A stretch of 64,000 nucleotides of DNA. Origin: Desulfolutivibrio sulfodismutans DSM 3696. GTDB taxonomy: Bacteria > Desulfobacterota > Desulfovibrionia > Desulfovibrionales > Desulfovibrionaceae. Below, in pieces: positions 1 to 7,908 of this stretch. The stretch is from positions 3,245,001 to 3,309,000 of the forward strand of contig NZ_CP045504.1 of assembly GCF_013376455.1 (NCBI RefSeq), read 5' to 3'. The position numbers and the translations under genes were made by a program. The notes under the pieces were generated by a model. That model did no database searches. It worked only from the letters and a program-made list of their open reading frames with translations, and was not told the DNA's origin. Position 1 is the first letter of the stretch, and every line of letters begins with the position of its first letter.

Positions 1-1137
1 GAGGCTCGGGGCCAGGGTGACGGCCTCCCGGTAGCCCAGGGCGGCGAAGCGCGGCCCCATGACGGCCGCGCCGGGGAAGACCCCGGCCATGGGAAAGGTA
101 CGGCCTGCGGCGTCGGTCAGGGCCTCCATGAGGTACATGAACCCGCCGCATTCGGCGTAGACCGGCCGCCCCGAGGCGCAAAACTCCCGCACAGCAAGGC
201 GCATGGCGGCATTGTCCGCCAGCCTCGCGGCGAAAAGCTCGGGGTAGCCGCCGCCCAGATACAGGCCGTGGAGGCCGGGCGGCAGGGCCGCGTCGCCAAG
301 GGGCGAGAAGGGGACGATTTCGGCCCCGGCGTCGCGCAAAAGGCGCAGATTTTCCTGGTAATAAAAGCTGAACGCCGCGTCCCGGGCAACGCCCAGCCGG
401 ACCCGGGGGGCTCCCTGCGGCGCGGGGGCGGGCTCGGACACCTGGAAAAGGGGCAGGCTGTCCAGCAGCCGGGCCACGTCCAGGCGCAATTCCACGGCGT
501 CGGCCAGGGCGGCGTACACGGCCGGATGATCGGCGTCCTCCAAGGGGTCGCACAGCCCCAGGTGCCGCGAGGGCAGGGCCAGGGCCGGGTCGCGGGGCAG
601 ATAGCCAAGGACCGGCATGTCCGGGACGCTTCGCATGGCCTGGGCCAGGATCTCCCGGTGCCCCTCGCCGCCCACCTGGTTGAAGACCACCCCGAGAAAT
701 TCCAGGTCCGGGTCGAATTCCGCAAAGCCCTTGACCAGGGCGGCGGCCGAGCGGCCCATGGCCCGGGCGTCGACCGTCAAAAGGATGGGCAGCCCCAGGA
801 TCTTGGCCAGCCGGGCCGTGCTCCCGGCGTCGCTTTGGCCGGAGAAGCCGTCGAAAAGGCCCATGACCCCCTCCACCACCACGGCGTCGGCCGTGGCCGC
901 ATACCGGGCGAAGACGGCCTGCACGGCCTCTTCGGACAGCATCCAGGAATCCAGGTTGTGGGAGGCGCGGCCCGTGGCCGCCTGATGGTGCCGGGGATCG
1001 AGGAAGTCGGGTCCGGCCTTGAAGGCGGCGACCCGGAAGCCGCGCCGGGAAAGCGCGGTCATGAGCCCCACGGCCAGGGAGGTCTTGCCCCGGCCGCTGG
1101 CCGTGGCCGCCACGACCAGACCGGGAACGGCGGTCAT
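1..1137 (-). CDS. cbiA: Cobyrinate a,c-diamide synthase (CbiA/CobB), 3' end outside window
   Basis: Makes cobyrinic acid a,c-diamide by ATP-dependent amidation, using glutamine as nitrogen donor, in corrin-ring (vitamin B12) synthesis in the cytoplasm. Translating the minus strand from the ATG at 1137 gives an N-terminal dethiobiotin-synthetase-like P-loop (ASGRGKTS, about residues 12-19), then [10 protein letters not shown] and NLDSWM, and a C-terminal class I glutamine amidotransferase part with YLGGGYPE and the nucleophile motif YAECGGFMY. About 379 codons are visible and the stop lies beyond base 1. The start ATG overlaps the TGA of the upstream carboxypeptidase gene by 4 bases (ATGA), so the two are probably translationally coupled. 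No B12 riboswitch is apparent upstream. CbiA versus CobB (hydrogenobyrinate) cannot be separated by eye; the anaerobe-like context favours CbiA. Confidence 0.9.
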   Translation of the reverse strand, partial: MTAVPGLVVAATASGRGKTSLAVGLMTALSRRGFRVAAFKAGPDFLDPRHHQAATGRASHNLDSWMLSEEAVQAVFARYAATADAVVVEGVMGLFDGFSGQSDAGSTARLAKILGLPILLTVDARAMGRSAAALVKGFAEFDPDLEFLGVVFNQVGGEGHREILAQAMRSVPDMPVLGYLPRDPALALPSRHLGLCDPLEDADHPAVYAALADAVELRLDVARLLDSLPLFQVSEPAPAPQGAPRVRLGVARDAAFSFYYQENLRLLRDAGAEIVPFSPLGDAALPPGLHGLYLGGGYPELFAARLADNAAMRLAVREFCASGRPVYAECGGFMYLMEALTDAAGRTFPMAGVFPGAAVMGPRFAALGYREAVTLAPSL

Positions 1138-2135
1138 CGGGCGGCGGCGACGACCTTGGCGGGCTGTCCGTGCTTCTCGGCCAGCTTGAAGCCTTCGTCG
1201 ATGAGCCGGGCCGTCTGGATCTCGCGCACCTTGGGGCTGCGCGCCCCCAGGACCACGGCCAGAAGCCGCGTGTCGCCGCGTTTGGCCGTGACCACGATGT
1301 TGAATCCCGAGGCGTTGACGAAGCCGGTTTTCAGGCCGTCCACGCCGTCGTATTTGCCAAGCAGCGAGTTGGCGTTGCGGCGCATGATCTCGTTATGGCT
1401 GAAATATTTCATGGAATGGATGGTCAGGGCCCCGGGGAAGCGCTCCAGGTAGGTCTTGGCCAGCCTGAGCATGTCCCGGGCCGTGGTCAACTGGCCCTCG
1501 GCGGGCATGCCGTTGGGATTTTTGAACGTGGTGGAGGACATGCCCAGGCCGGCGGCGGTCTGGTTCATGCGGGAAACGAAGTCGGGGATGGACGGCTCCA
1601 GACGTTCGGCCACGGCCACGCAGGCGTCGTTGGCCGAGGCGATGGCGATGCCCTTGATGAGCTCCGTGAGCTTGACCTCCTCGCCGGGATGCAGGGCCAT
1701 GTTGGAGCCCCCGGCGGCCGGGGCGTGCTCGGTGACCGGGATCATGTCCCAGGGCCGCAGGTCGCCGCGCTGGATGGCCTCGAAAACGATGTACAGGGTG
1801 AGGATCTTGGTCAGGGAGGCCGGGGCGATCTGGCGGTCGGCGTCCTGCTCGTAGAGGATTTCGCCGGTGTTGACGTCCATGAGCAGGGCGGATTTCACGT
1901 CCAGGCGGCCGTCCTCGGGCGGGGCCTCGGCCACGGGCGCGGCCTTGGCCTTGCGGGCGGCGGAACGTTTTTCGGTCTTGACCGGGGCCTTGGCCGGGGC
2001 CTTGGTCTGGCGGGCGGCCTTGGCCTGGCGGTCCTTTTCGGGACGTTCGGCGGCCGGTGCGGCCATGGCCGTGACAAGCGACAGACAGACAGCGGTGAAG
2101 AGGGCCACAAGGGCTGGGAGGCGAATTTTTTTCAT
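1134..2135 (-). CDS. D-alanyl-D-alanine carboxypeptidase, peptidase S11 family
   Basis: Penicillin-binding protein that trims the terminal D-Ala from peptidoglycan stem peptides in the periplasm. The 333-residue product has a Sec signal peptide (about residues 1-29), a Lys/Ala-rich linker (30-72), then the three active-site motifs of the family: SLTK (107-110, nucleophile Ser107), SAN (167-169) and KTG (269-271). It ends soon after the catalytic domain, so it lacks the PBP5-type C-terminal domain and amphipathic membrane anchor; it is shorter than DacA of enterics and may be soluble. It is the first gene of a two-gene unit with cbiA and has a good sigma70-like promoter about 45-70 bases upstream. 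Function from motifs is secure; the exact paralogue (DacA, DacC or DacD type) is not. Confidence 0.93.
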   Translation of the reverse strand: MKKIRLPALVALFTAVCLSLVTAMAAPAAERPEKDRQAKAARQTKAPAKAPVKTEKRSAARKAKAAPVAEAPPEDGRLDVKSALLMDVNTGEILYEQDADRQIAPASLTKILTLYIVFEAIQRGDLRPWDMIPVTEHAPAAGGSNMALHPGEEVKLTELIKGIAIASANDACVAVAERLEPSIPDFVSRMNQTAAGLGMSSTTFKNPNGMPAEGQLTTARDMLRLAKTYLERFPGALTIHSMKYFSHNEIMRRNANSLLGKYDGVDGLKTGFVNASGFNIVVTAKRGDTRLLAVVLGARSPKVREIQTARLIDEGFKLAEKHGQPAKVVAAAR

Positions 2136-2179
2136 GGCGGCAAATCCCCATGCGCGTCGGTAATGCGGTAGGTCTGGAG

Positions 2180-2208
2180 CTTGTAGCCCCGGCAGGCCTT
2201 TATGTCAA
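2180..2208 (-). promoter_or_regulatory. Sigma70-like promoter for the carboxypeptidase-cbiA unit
   Basis: On the minus strand a perfect -35 box TTGACA (2208-2203) is followed after exactly 17 bases by TACAAG (2185-2180, 4 of 6 matches to TATAAT). It lies about 45 bases upstream of the start codon at 2135. Seen in sequence; activity is inferred. Confidence 0.5.
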
Positions 2209-2693
2209 AATTGTCGGCCGTCACGGGATTCCTGGCGTCCCGGCAGGCTCGTGCAACGCTGACGGCGCGCTCTGCAAAACAGGGCCGGGGATGAACGGGA
2301 CGACCAAAGCCAATGCAGTACGTGCATACGGTGAAAAGGAAACAGTATGCAATATCTTTTTTCGGCGACGGAATGAGGCGGATGCGGCTGCATGGCGGAG
2401 ATGGACGCAAGCGATGCGAGTCAAGGGAAAACGGTGCGTGTTTTCCGGGGTGCTGCCCGGCGGGGGGCTGGCGCGTACTGGACGCGCCCGGCCTGTTTCC
2501 GGCGGATTGCCGGGCGATACGTCTGATCTGGCGGAATCGGAAGGGAGCGGACGTGCCTCTATGTCCATGCGGCGCAGTCCCCGGGGCGTCGTGCCCCTTG
2601 ACGCGGGTCACGATCAATAGGAAGGTGGCGCATGCGCCAGACGTCCCGGCAGGATGCGGACGCCGCGTGGCGCGGGTGGACGCGGAGGTGAGC
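2209..2693. other. Intergenic stretch without a supported gene
   Basis: Open frames exist on both strands but none has a ribosome-binding site, recognisable protein features or the codon pattern of neighbouring genes. The left edge holds the leftward promoter at 2180-2208. The section around 2305-2370 is locally A-rich compared with its surroundings and could carry the promoter of the rightward lipoprotein gene, but I see no convincing -35/-10 pair. Confidence 0.4.
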
Positions 2694-2852
2694 ATGCGTC
2701 GCATTGTCGCGTTGTGCATCATGATGATGGTGTCGGCCGTGGCCGCCGGATGTGCGGACAGGCAGGCCTCCTTTCTCGAAGTCCGCATGACCGGGGATGC
2801 CCGGGTGTACGGGCAGTATTTCAGCAACAGAAACTTCACCGGATGGAAATAG
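2694..2852 (+). CDS. Small lipoprotein, 52 residues
   Basis: Unrecognised short gene. The product starts with a basic n-region and hydrophobic stretch (residues 1-16) ending in a lipobox VAAGC, with Cys20 as the likely lipidated residue, leaving a mature peptide of only 33 residues. An RBS-like GGAGGTG sits just upstream of the ATG at 2694, which decides the start. It lies 24 bases upstream of the histidine kinase gene on the same strand, so the two may be co-transcribed. No function can be assigned. A short lipoprotein before a kinase could be a signal-related accessory, but that is speculation. Its reality rests on the RBS plus lipobox. Confidence 0.6.
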   Translation: MRRIVALCIMMMVSAVAAGCADRQASFLEVRMTGDARVYGQYFSNRNFTGWK

Positions 2853-2876
2853 CCGGGCCTGCCCGGCGGGCGGATA

Positions 2877-4325
2877 ATGACGGACTCCATGGCCAGCACG
2901 CACCTCGACATTTCCGATCTCCCGGCCAAACTCGCCGAACTGGAAACCTTCGCCCTGGAGCGCAACGACTATCGGGTCAAGCGTCTGGTGGGCGAGCTCA
3001 AGCGGGCGGCCAAGATGCATGCCACCTCCCAGGCGCTTTTGCGGGAGGAGGGCATGGGGTTGCGCAAAGAGGTGGACCGGCTCAAAAAACAGGCCGTCAC
3101 CCTGCAATCCCAGGTGGAGACGGCCTTTGAGAGCTACCATTCGAGCCTGATCACCTTCGAAAAGTTCCGTTCGGGCATCCGTATCGTGGAGCAGATGCGC
3201 ACCCACGAGGATCTGCCCGGCATTGTGGAAGGCATCAAGAAGCTTTTCAATCTGCGCGCCGTGGGGCTGTTGCTGGACGAGGCGGAATACGCCCCGTTTC
3301 TGCCCGACACCATCCGTCGCGCCCCGCTGTCGACCATCCGCCGGGCCGTGGCCGCGGCCATCCCCGACCCCGTGCGCCGGGCCTCGTTCATGGGGCCGGT
3401 GACCGAGGCCCCGGACCTGGAGTTTTTTTTCGGCCCCTCGATTCTGGGCGGCGGCGGCGCGCCGCGCCTGGGCTCCTGTTTCATCTACCCCCTGAAAGAC
3501 AAATTCGGGCCGCAGAATATGGTGGGGGTCATCGGCTTTTTCGACGGCAACCCCAAACGCTACGCCCGGGAGAAGCGGGCCGATTTTCTGGAGCATTTCT
3601 GCGATATCCTGGGCTATGCCGTGGTGGATGTCACGGATCGCAAAAAGGCCGACGCCTTGCGCGAGGACGTGGAACGCATGACCCGGCACGACCTCAAATC
3701 CCCGCTGACGGCCATCCTGACCCTGCCCCAGTTGTTTCGGCGCGAGAGCAACCTCACCCCGCGCCAGACCGAGATGCTCAATCTGGTGCAAAGCGCCGGA
3801 TACCGCATGCTGCACATGATCAACCAATCCCTGGACCTCTACCGCATGGAGCGCGGGGCCTACGAATTGACCCCCCAGCCTGTGGACATCCTGCCCATCC
3901 TGGACAACATCGCGGCGGAGCTGCGCGGGATGCTCGAATCCCGGGAGCTGTCCATGGACATCACCGTGCGCGGCAGGCCCCGCCAGGAGGGCGACGCCTT
4001 CGTGGTCCAGGGCGAGGAGATGCTGTGCTACACCATGCTTTCGAATCTGGTGCGCAACGCCCTTGAGGCCTCGCCGCCCGGCGGGCGCATCGCCGTGTCC
4101 CTGGCGGAGAACGGCTCCCTGGACGTGGCCGTGCACAACGCCGGGGCTGTCCCCCCGGAGATCCGCTCCCGTTTCTTCCAGAAATACGTGACCGCCGGGA
4201 AAAAGGACGGCACGGGCCTGGGCACCTACGGGGCCCGGCTCATCGCCCAGACCCACGGCGGCCGCATCCGCATGGAAACCTCCGAATCCCACGGCACCAC
4301 GGTCGTGGTCCAGTTTCCCAGATAG
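2877..4325 (+). CDS. Soluble sensor histidine kinase with GAF-like domain
   Basis: Two-component histidine kinase, 482 residues, with no membrane segment, so it should sense a cytoplasmic signal. Order of parts: an N-terminal helical, coiled-coil-like region (about 20-85), a GAF/DUF484-like domain (about 95-250), then the dimerisation/phospho-acceptor H-box MTRHDLKSPLTAI with His271. The HATPase_c domain shows the N-box VRNALEAS and the G-box GTGLGTYGARL near the C terminus. No cognate response regulator is adjacent. The start ATG at 2877 has only a weak RBS (GGGCGG); an in-frame ATG lies 12 bases on. It may form a unit with the upstream 52-residue lipoprotein. The kinase assignment is firm; the signal is unknown. 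Confidence 0.92.
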   Translation: MTDSMASTHLDISDLPAKLAELETFALERNDYRVKRLVGELKRAAKMHATSQALLREEGMGLRKEVDRLKKQAVTLQSQVETAFESYHSSLITFEKFRSGIRIVEQMRTHEDLPGIVEGIKKLFNLRAVGLLLDEAEYAPFLPDTIRRAPLSTIRRAVAAAIPDPVRRASFMGPVTEAPDLEFFFGPSILGGGGAPRLGSCFIYPLKDKFGPQNMVGVIGFFDGNPKRYAREKRADFLEHFCDILGYAVVDVTDRKKADALREDVERMTRHDLKSPLTAILTLPQLFRRESNLTPRQTEMLNLVQSAGYRMLHMINQSLDLYRMERGAYELTPQPVDILPILDNIAAELRGMLESRELSMDITVRGRPRQEGDAFVVQGEEMLCYTMLSNLVRNALEASPPGGRIAVSLAENGSLDVAVHNAGAVPPEIRSRFFQKYVTAGKKDGTGLGTYGARLIAQTHGGRIRMETSESHGTTVVVQFPR

Positions 4326-4368
4326 CCCGGCAGCGGGAGCGCCGCGCCCCTGGACAGTCTTGCGTTGC

Positions 4369-4400
4369 ATGGTGTAGATGGAGATATACATCTACACCAT
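4369..4400 (+). promoter_or_regulatory. Perfect inverted repeat, probable toxin-antitoxin operator
   Basis: Twelve-base arms ATGGTGTAGATG (4369-4380) and its exact reverse complement (4389-4400) flank an 8-base spacer GAGATATA. The repeat ends just before the antitoxin RBS (GAGGAGGG, 4403-4410). Phd/VapB-type antitoxins usually bind such palindromes and repress their own operon, so this is the likely autoregulatory site. Confidence 0.7.
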
Positions 4401-4415
4401 GAGAGGAGGGCCGCC

Positions 4416-4697
4416 ATGGAAACCGTCAATGCCCTGACTCTGCGCAACCGCCTGGGCGAGGTGCTGGAACGTCTGGCCAGGACCGGCGAGCCCATCGCCG
4501 TCAGCAAAGGACGGATCGTCCAGGCGTTCCTGGTGACCCCGGCCGATTTTGAAAAACGGTTTGGGGAATTCCAGTCCACGGAGAAAAAACGCGCCCTTTT
4601 GGCCAGGGTTCGCAGTCTTCGGCAACCCGGCGTGTCCCCTGAAGAGGGTCTTTTGGCGCTGCGGGAGATCCGCGGCGAAGTGGGAGAGGCGTCGTGA
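4416..4697 (+). CDS. Antitoxin, Phd/YefM-like
   Basis: Predicted DNA-binding antitoxin that neutralises the PIN toxin encoded next to it. The product is 93 residues; its first half (METVNALTLRNRLGEVLERL, then GEPIAVSKGR) resembles the Phd/YefM fold, in which residues after the first strand form a DNA-binding dimer, and the C-terminal half is charged and helical, as in toxin-wrapping tails. The ATG at 4416 was chosen because it follows GAGGAGGG at proper spacing; a longer reading would run through the palindromic operator. The gene overlaps the toxin start by four bases (GTGA), typical of such modules. Phd/VapC pairing is less common than VapB/VapC but known. Family placement is by pattern only. 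Confidence 0.8.
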   Translation: METVNALTLRNRLGEVLERLARTGEPIAVSKGRIVQAFLVTPADFEKRFGEFQSTEKKRALLARVRSLRQPGVSPEEGLLALREIRGEVGEAS

Positions 4698-5116
4698 TTT
4701 TCGTGGTGGACGCCTCGGTGGCCATCCGGTGGTTCACGGGCGGGCCGTCGCCCCAGGCCGAGGAGGTTCTGAAGGCCATGGTCGCGTCGCCGGGTCGTTT
4801 CGCCGTGCCCGAATTGTTCCTGTTTGAATGTTTTTCCGTGCTCACGCGGATTGCGCCGAACGGCCGGGAGATTTTCGAGGACGGCATCGTGCCGGTTCTG
4901 GACGGCGGGGTTTTTCGGGCCCCGTTGACCACGGCCCTGGCCCGGTTGGCGGAGGGATTCGTGCAACGCGGCCTGACCGGATATGACGCCTGTTATGCGG
5001 CCCTGGCCCGGGAGTTGGACGGGACATGGCTGACCTTGGACCGCAAGGCGGCCGGGCGGGTGGGGGCCGGTGGACGGGTCACCCTTTTGGATGCCGGGGA
5101 GCGTTTCGGGCTGTGA
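4694..5116 (+). CDS. vapC: VapC-type PIN-domain ribonuclease toxin
   Basis: Type II toxin: PIN-domain endoribonuclease that cleaves RNA (often tRNA or rRNA) in the cytoplasm when the antitoxin is lost. The 140-residue product is of usual length and shows the acidic metal-binding residues Asp6 (VVDASVA), Glu45 (LFLFE), Asp98 (LTGYDACYAA) and Asp116 (LTLDRK). Translation starts at GTG 4694, whose last bases overlap the TGA of the antitoxin, so expression is coupled. The pair forms an autonomous two-gene operon behind the inverted repeat at 4369-4400. No damage is visible, so the module should be active. Confidence 0.9.
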   Translation: MIFVVDASVAIRWFTGGPSPQAEEVLKAMVASPGRFAVPELFLFECFSVLTRIAPNGREIFEDGIVPVLDGGVFRAPLTTALARLAEGFVQRGLTGYDACYAALARELDGTWLTLDRKAAGRVGAGGRVTLLDAGERFGL

Positions 5117-5120
5117 CCGC

Positions 5121-5483
5121 TTAGACCCGCATGTCCAGGCTGGGGGAGGCGCTTTGGGCCTGCGGCCCGGTCTGCGACCCGGCGGCGTAGCGGGCGCGGC
5201 CCTGGTTGGCCGCCGTGCGTTCCCGGTTGGCGTCTTGCCCGGTTTCGGCGCCTGAGTCCGCGCCGGTCACGGGTTCGGACCCAAGCGAGGCCAGGCCCGG
5301 GGACAGGACGATGGGGGAGAAGTTCTGCGAGGGGGAGGACTGGGCGGCGCGGGCCGGTTCCTGGCTGGCGGCCGTTACGCCCTGGGTGTCCGCCACGGCC
5401 CGGGCGGCGTCAGGGGAGACGGCCTGGGGCCAGGATGTGGCCATCAGGGTCCGGGCCAGGGTTTGGGATGTGCTTTCGATCAT
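5121..5483 (-). CDS. Hypothetical Ala/Ser-rich protein
   Basis: Unrecognised 120-residue protein, rich in Ala, Ser, Gln and Pro, with no membrane segment or signal peptide and probably largely disordered in the middle. The first 20 residues (MIESTSQTLARTLMATSW) look like an amphipathic helix. It converges with vapC, leaving only 4 bases between the stops. The RBS before the ATG at 5483 is weak. About 40 bases further upstream on the same strand is a near-consensus flagellar sigma28 element (5523-5550), which raises the possibility of a motility-linked protein, but nothing in the protein proves it. Its codon use resembles that of neighbouring genes, supporting a real gene. Confidence 0.55.
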   Translation of the reverse strand: MIESTSQTLARTLMATSWPQAVSPDAARAVADTQGVTAASQEPARAAQSSPSQNFSPIVLSPGLASLGSEPVTGADSGAETGQDANRERTAANQGRARYAAGSQTGPQAQSASPSLDMRV

Positions 5484-5522
5484 GGCCGCCGCCGAGGATA
5501 CAGGTTTCCTAACTGCACTATT

Positions 5523-5550
5523 CTATCGGCAGGCGGCAGGGGAAACTTGA
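5523..5550 (-). promoter_or_regulatory. Sigma28-like (FliA) promoter candidate
   Basis: Minus strand: TCAAGTTT (5550-5543), a 12-base spacer, then GCCGATAG (5530-5523). The enteric FliA consensus is TAAAGTTT-N11-GCCGATAA, so each box differs at one position and the spacer is one longer. It lies 40 bases upstream of the start at 5483. Confidence 0.4.
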
Positions 5551-5713
5551 GGGCTGGGCAAAAAATATTTTCTTCTGCGCGTCGGGGTCGCCCGGCCCAG
5601 GCAGAACGGCCTGGGTGGCCGACCATGTCCGGTGAGCGGCCCGGACGACCCGGCAAGGATGAGGACGCCTCGGGGCAGCGCGGTTGACGGAGGGCCGCGG
5701 CCGGTCGGAATGT

Positions 5714-5947
5714 TTAGAGGAAGACCTTGTAGGTGGTGTTCAGGGCGGCGGCCAGCCGTTTGGCCATCTCCTTGCCGATGGGGCGGCGACCGTGCTCCAT
5801 CTCGGAGATGTGGCTGGGGCGGCAGCCGATCAGGGCGGCCAGGGCCTTCTGGGTCATGTTTTCGCGGTACCTGGCCCCGGCCAGCACATGCCCGGGATGC
5901 CGGTCGGGAAAGGCCTCGGCCCAGGGAATGGTGTCGCCGCTATTCAT
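5714..5947 (-). CDS. Small XRE-family helix-turn-helix regulator
   Basis: Predicted DNA-binding transcriptional regulator of 77 residues. After a short N-terminal extension it is a single HTH_3/Cro-like domain: RENMTQKALAALIGCRPSHIS carries helices 2-3 and is followed by EMEHGRRPIGKEMAKRLAAAL. No ligand or protease domain follows. The ATG at 5947 overlaps the last eight bases of the acetyl-CoA synthetase gene (ATGAATAG) and has a GGAGG touching it, so an alternative start at the in-frame ATG 24 bases upstream (with GGAGAGGG before it) is possible. Position as the last gene of the LytTR-acs unit suggests it is coexpressed and may feed back on that operon (inference). Confidence 0.75.
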   Translation of the reverse strand: MNSGDTIPWAEAFPDRHPGHVLAGARYRENMTQKALAALIGCRPSHISEMEHGRRPIGKEMAKRLAAALNTTYKVFL

Positions 5948-7898
5948 CCTCCAGCGTTTCCCCTTCATCCCTCTCCACCCCAAGCTCGCCGTCGCGAAGC
6001 GCCCGGCGTAAAATCTTGCCGCTTCGGGTGTGCGGCAGGGACTCGCGAAATTCGATGGCCTTAAAGGCCACAATCGGCCCAAGCTCACGCCGCACATGCC
6101 GCGCGATATCCGCCCGAAGCCCGTCCTCGCCGTCGAACTGGGCCTCATAGCCCGGAACCGGGGCCACGAACGCCTTGGCCACCTGCCCCTTGATCCTGTC
6201 CGGCAGCCCGATCACCGCCGCCTCGGCCACGCCCCGGTGCGACAAAAGCGCCGCCTCGAGCTCGGCCGTGCCCATGCGCCGCCCGGCGATGTTTAAGACG
6301 TCATCCGCCCGGCCCTGGATGAAATAGTACCCGTCCTCATCCCTGTGGGCCATGTCCCCGGCGAAATACATCCCCGGGATGCGGTTCCAGTAATCCGAAA
6401 GACACGCCCGGGCCTCGCCCATGTCCTCGGTCGGCTCCTTGAACATGCCCGGCCAGGGCTTTTTGATGACCAAAAAGCCTCCCTTGCCCGGCGGCAGGGA
6501 GTTGCCCGCCGCATCCACCACGTCCGCCGCAATGCCCGGCAGCGGCTTGCCCACGGAGCCGGGTTTGAGCGGCGAGATGGGCAGGGGGCTTATCATCATC
6601 ATGCCCGTCTCCGTCTGCCACCAGGTATCCAGCACCGGGCAGCGCGAACGGCCGATGTGCTTGTGCAGCCACAGCCAGGTCTCGGCCCCGATGGGCTCGC
6701 CCACGGACCCCAGGATGCGCAGGGTCGAAAGGTCGTGTTTCTTGGGATACTGCGGCCCGTAGCGCATCAAAAGGCGCAGAAGCGTGGGCGTGGTGTACAG
6801 CGCCGTCACCCCGTGCCGGGCCACCATGCTCCACAGCCGGTCGGCCTGGGGATAGAGGGGATGGCCCTCGTACATGATGGACGTGGCCCCGGCCAAAAGC
6901 GGCCCGTAGATCCCGTAGGCATGGCCGGTGATCCAGCCCGGGTCGGCGGTGCAGAAATAGATGTCCGTGGGCTTTACGTCGAAGACCTCGCGGAAGGTGT
7001 GGTGCACGCCCACCATGAAGCCGCCGTGGGCATGGGCCACGGCCTTGGGGCGGCCGGTGGTCCCGGAGGTGAACAGCACAAACAGCTCATCGTCCGATTC
7101 CATGGCCGCGCAGGCGGCCTCGGCGGATTCCCGGCGTACCACGTCGTGATAAAAAAGGTCGCGCGGCGCGGTCATCTCCACGTCGATGCCCACCCTGGGC
7201 ACCACCAGCACGGTCTCGGCGCAGCCGCCGTGCACCCCGTGCAGGGCGTCGTCCACCACGGGTTTGAGCGGGATCACCCGGCCGCCACGATAGAAACCGT
7301 CGGCCGTGACCAGGATCTTGGAGCGGGCGTCGTTGATGCGCTGGCGTAGGAAACGGGCCGAGAATCCGGCGAACACCAGGCTGTGCGACGCGCCCACCTT
7401 GGCTGCGGCCAGCATGGCGATCAGCGTCTCGGGCAGGGGTGGCATGTACAGCGTCACCCGGTCGCCCCGGACAAGGCCCAGGGACCGGAAGGCGTTGGCT
7501 AAGCGGTTCACCTCCCGGAACAGCTCGTAATAGGTGAACTTGCGGCAGTCCCCGGCCTCGCCCTCCCAGATCAGCGCCAGCCGGTTCTTGTTGCCCGAAC
7601 GGGCGTGCCGGTCCAGGGCGTTGTGGGCGATGTTCACGCGGCCGCCCGCGAACCAGCGGAAGCGGGGCGGGTCGTCGTCGTCGAGCACCCGCTCCCAGCG
7701 GCGGTGCCATTCCAGCTCCTCGGCGGCCCGTTCCCAATAGGCCAGGGGATCGGCGGCGGCCAGGGCCAGGGCGGCTTCCAGGTCGTCGGGGGTGACGTTG
7801 GCCTCGATGACGGTCTGGGGATCGGGCCGAAACACCCGGTTTTCCACATGCAGGGCGTCGAGCGCGCCGGTTTTTGACTCGTCGTATCGCTTCGGCAC
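5940..7898 (-). CDS. acsA: AMP-forming acetyl-CoA synthetase (acyl-CoA ligase)
   Basis: Activates acetate (or propionate) to acyl-CoA via an acyl-adenylate, in the cytoplasm. The 652-residue length is standard for Acs. Visible motifs: P-loop-like TSGTTGRPK (277-285), WWQTETG (426-432, with the Trp that limits the acyl pocket), FAGDMAHRDEDGYYFIQGR, and the C-terminal TRSGKILRR, whose Lys (about 628) is the catalytic residue acetylated by Pat-type enzymes. The start is GTG 7898, preceded by TAGGAG, which overlaps the stop of the LytTR gene 10 bases upstream; the two form an operon with the small HTH gene downstream. Substrate choice between acetate and propionate cannot be fixed by eye; the Trp in WWQTETG favours acetate. 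Confidence 0.93.
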   Translation of the reverse strand: MPKRYDESKTGALDALHVENRVFRPDPQTVIEANVTPDDLEAALALAAADPLAYWERAAEELEWHRRWERVLDDDDPPRFRWFAGGRVNIAHNALDRHARSGNKNRLALIWEGEAGDCRKFTYYELFREVNRLANAFRSLGLVRGDRVTLYMPPLPETLIAMLAAAKVGASHSLVFAGFSARFLRQRINDARSKILVTADGFYRGGRVIPLKPVVDDALHGVHGGCAETVLVVPRVGIDVEMTAPRDLFYHDVVRRESAEAACAAMESDDELFVLFTSGTTGRPKAVAHAHGGFMVGVHHTFREVFDVKPTDIYFCTADPGWITGHAYGIYGPLLAGATSIMYEGHPLYPQADRLWSMVARHGVTALYTTPTLLRLLMRYGPQYPKKHDLSTLRILGSVGEPIGAETWLWLHKHIGRSRCPVLDTWWQTETGMMMISPLPISPLKPGSVGKPLPGIAADVVDAAGNSLPPGKGGFLVIKKPWPGMFKEPTEDMGEARACLSDYWNRIPGMYFAGDMAHRDEDGYYFIQGRADDVLNIAGRRMGTAELEAALLSHRGVAEAAVIGLPDRIKGQVAKAFVAPVPGYEAQFDGEDGLRADIARHVRRELGPIVAFKAIEFRESLPHTRSGKILRRALRDGELGVERDEGETLEDE

Positions 7899-7908
7899 GT
7901 CACAACTC

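Noticed and set aside
268-1452. Long plus-strand open frame opposite cbiA and the carboxypeptidase
   Set aside because: GC-rich antisense shadow: no RBS or domain, Gly/His/Gln-rich composition, while the opposite strand has clear family motifs.
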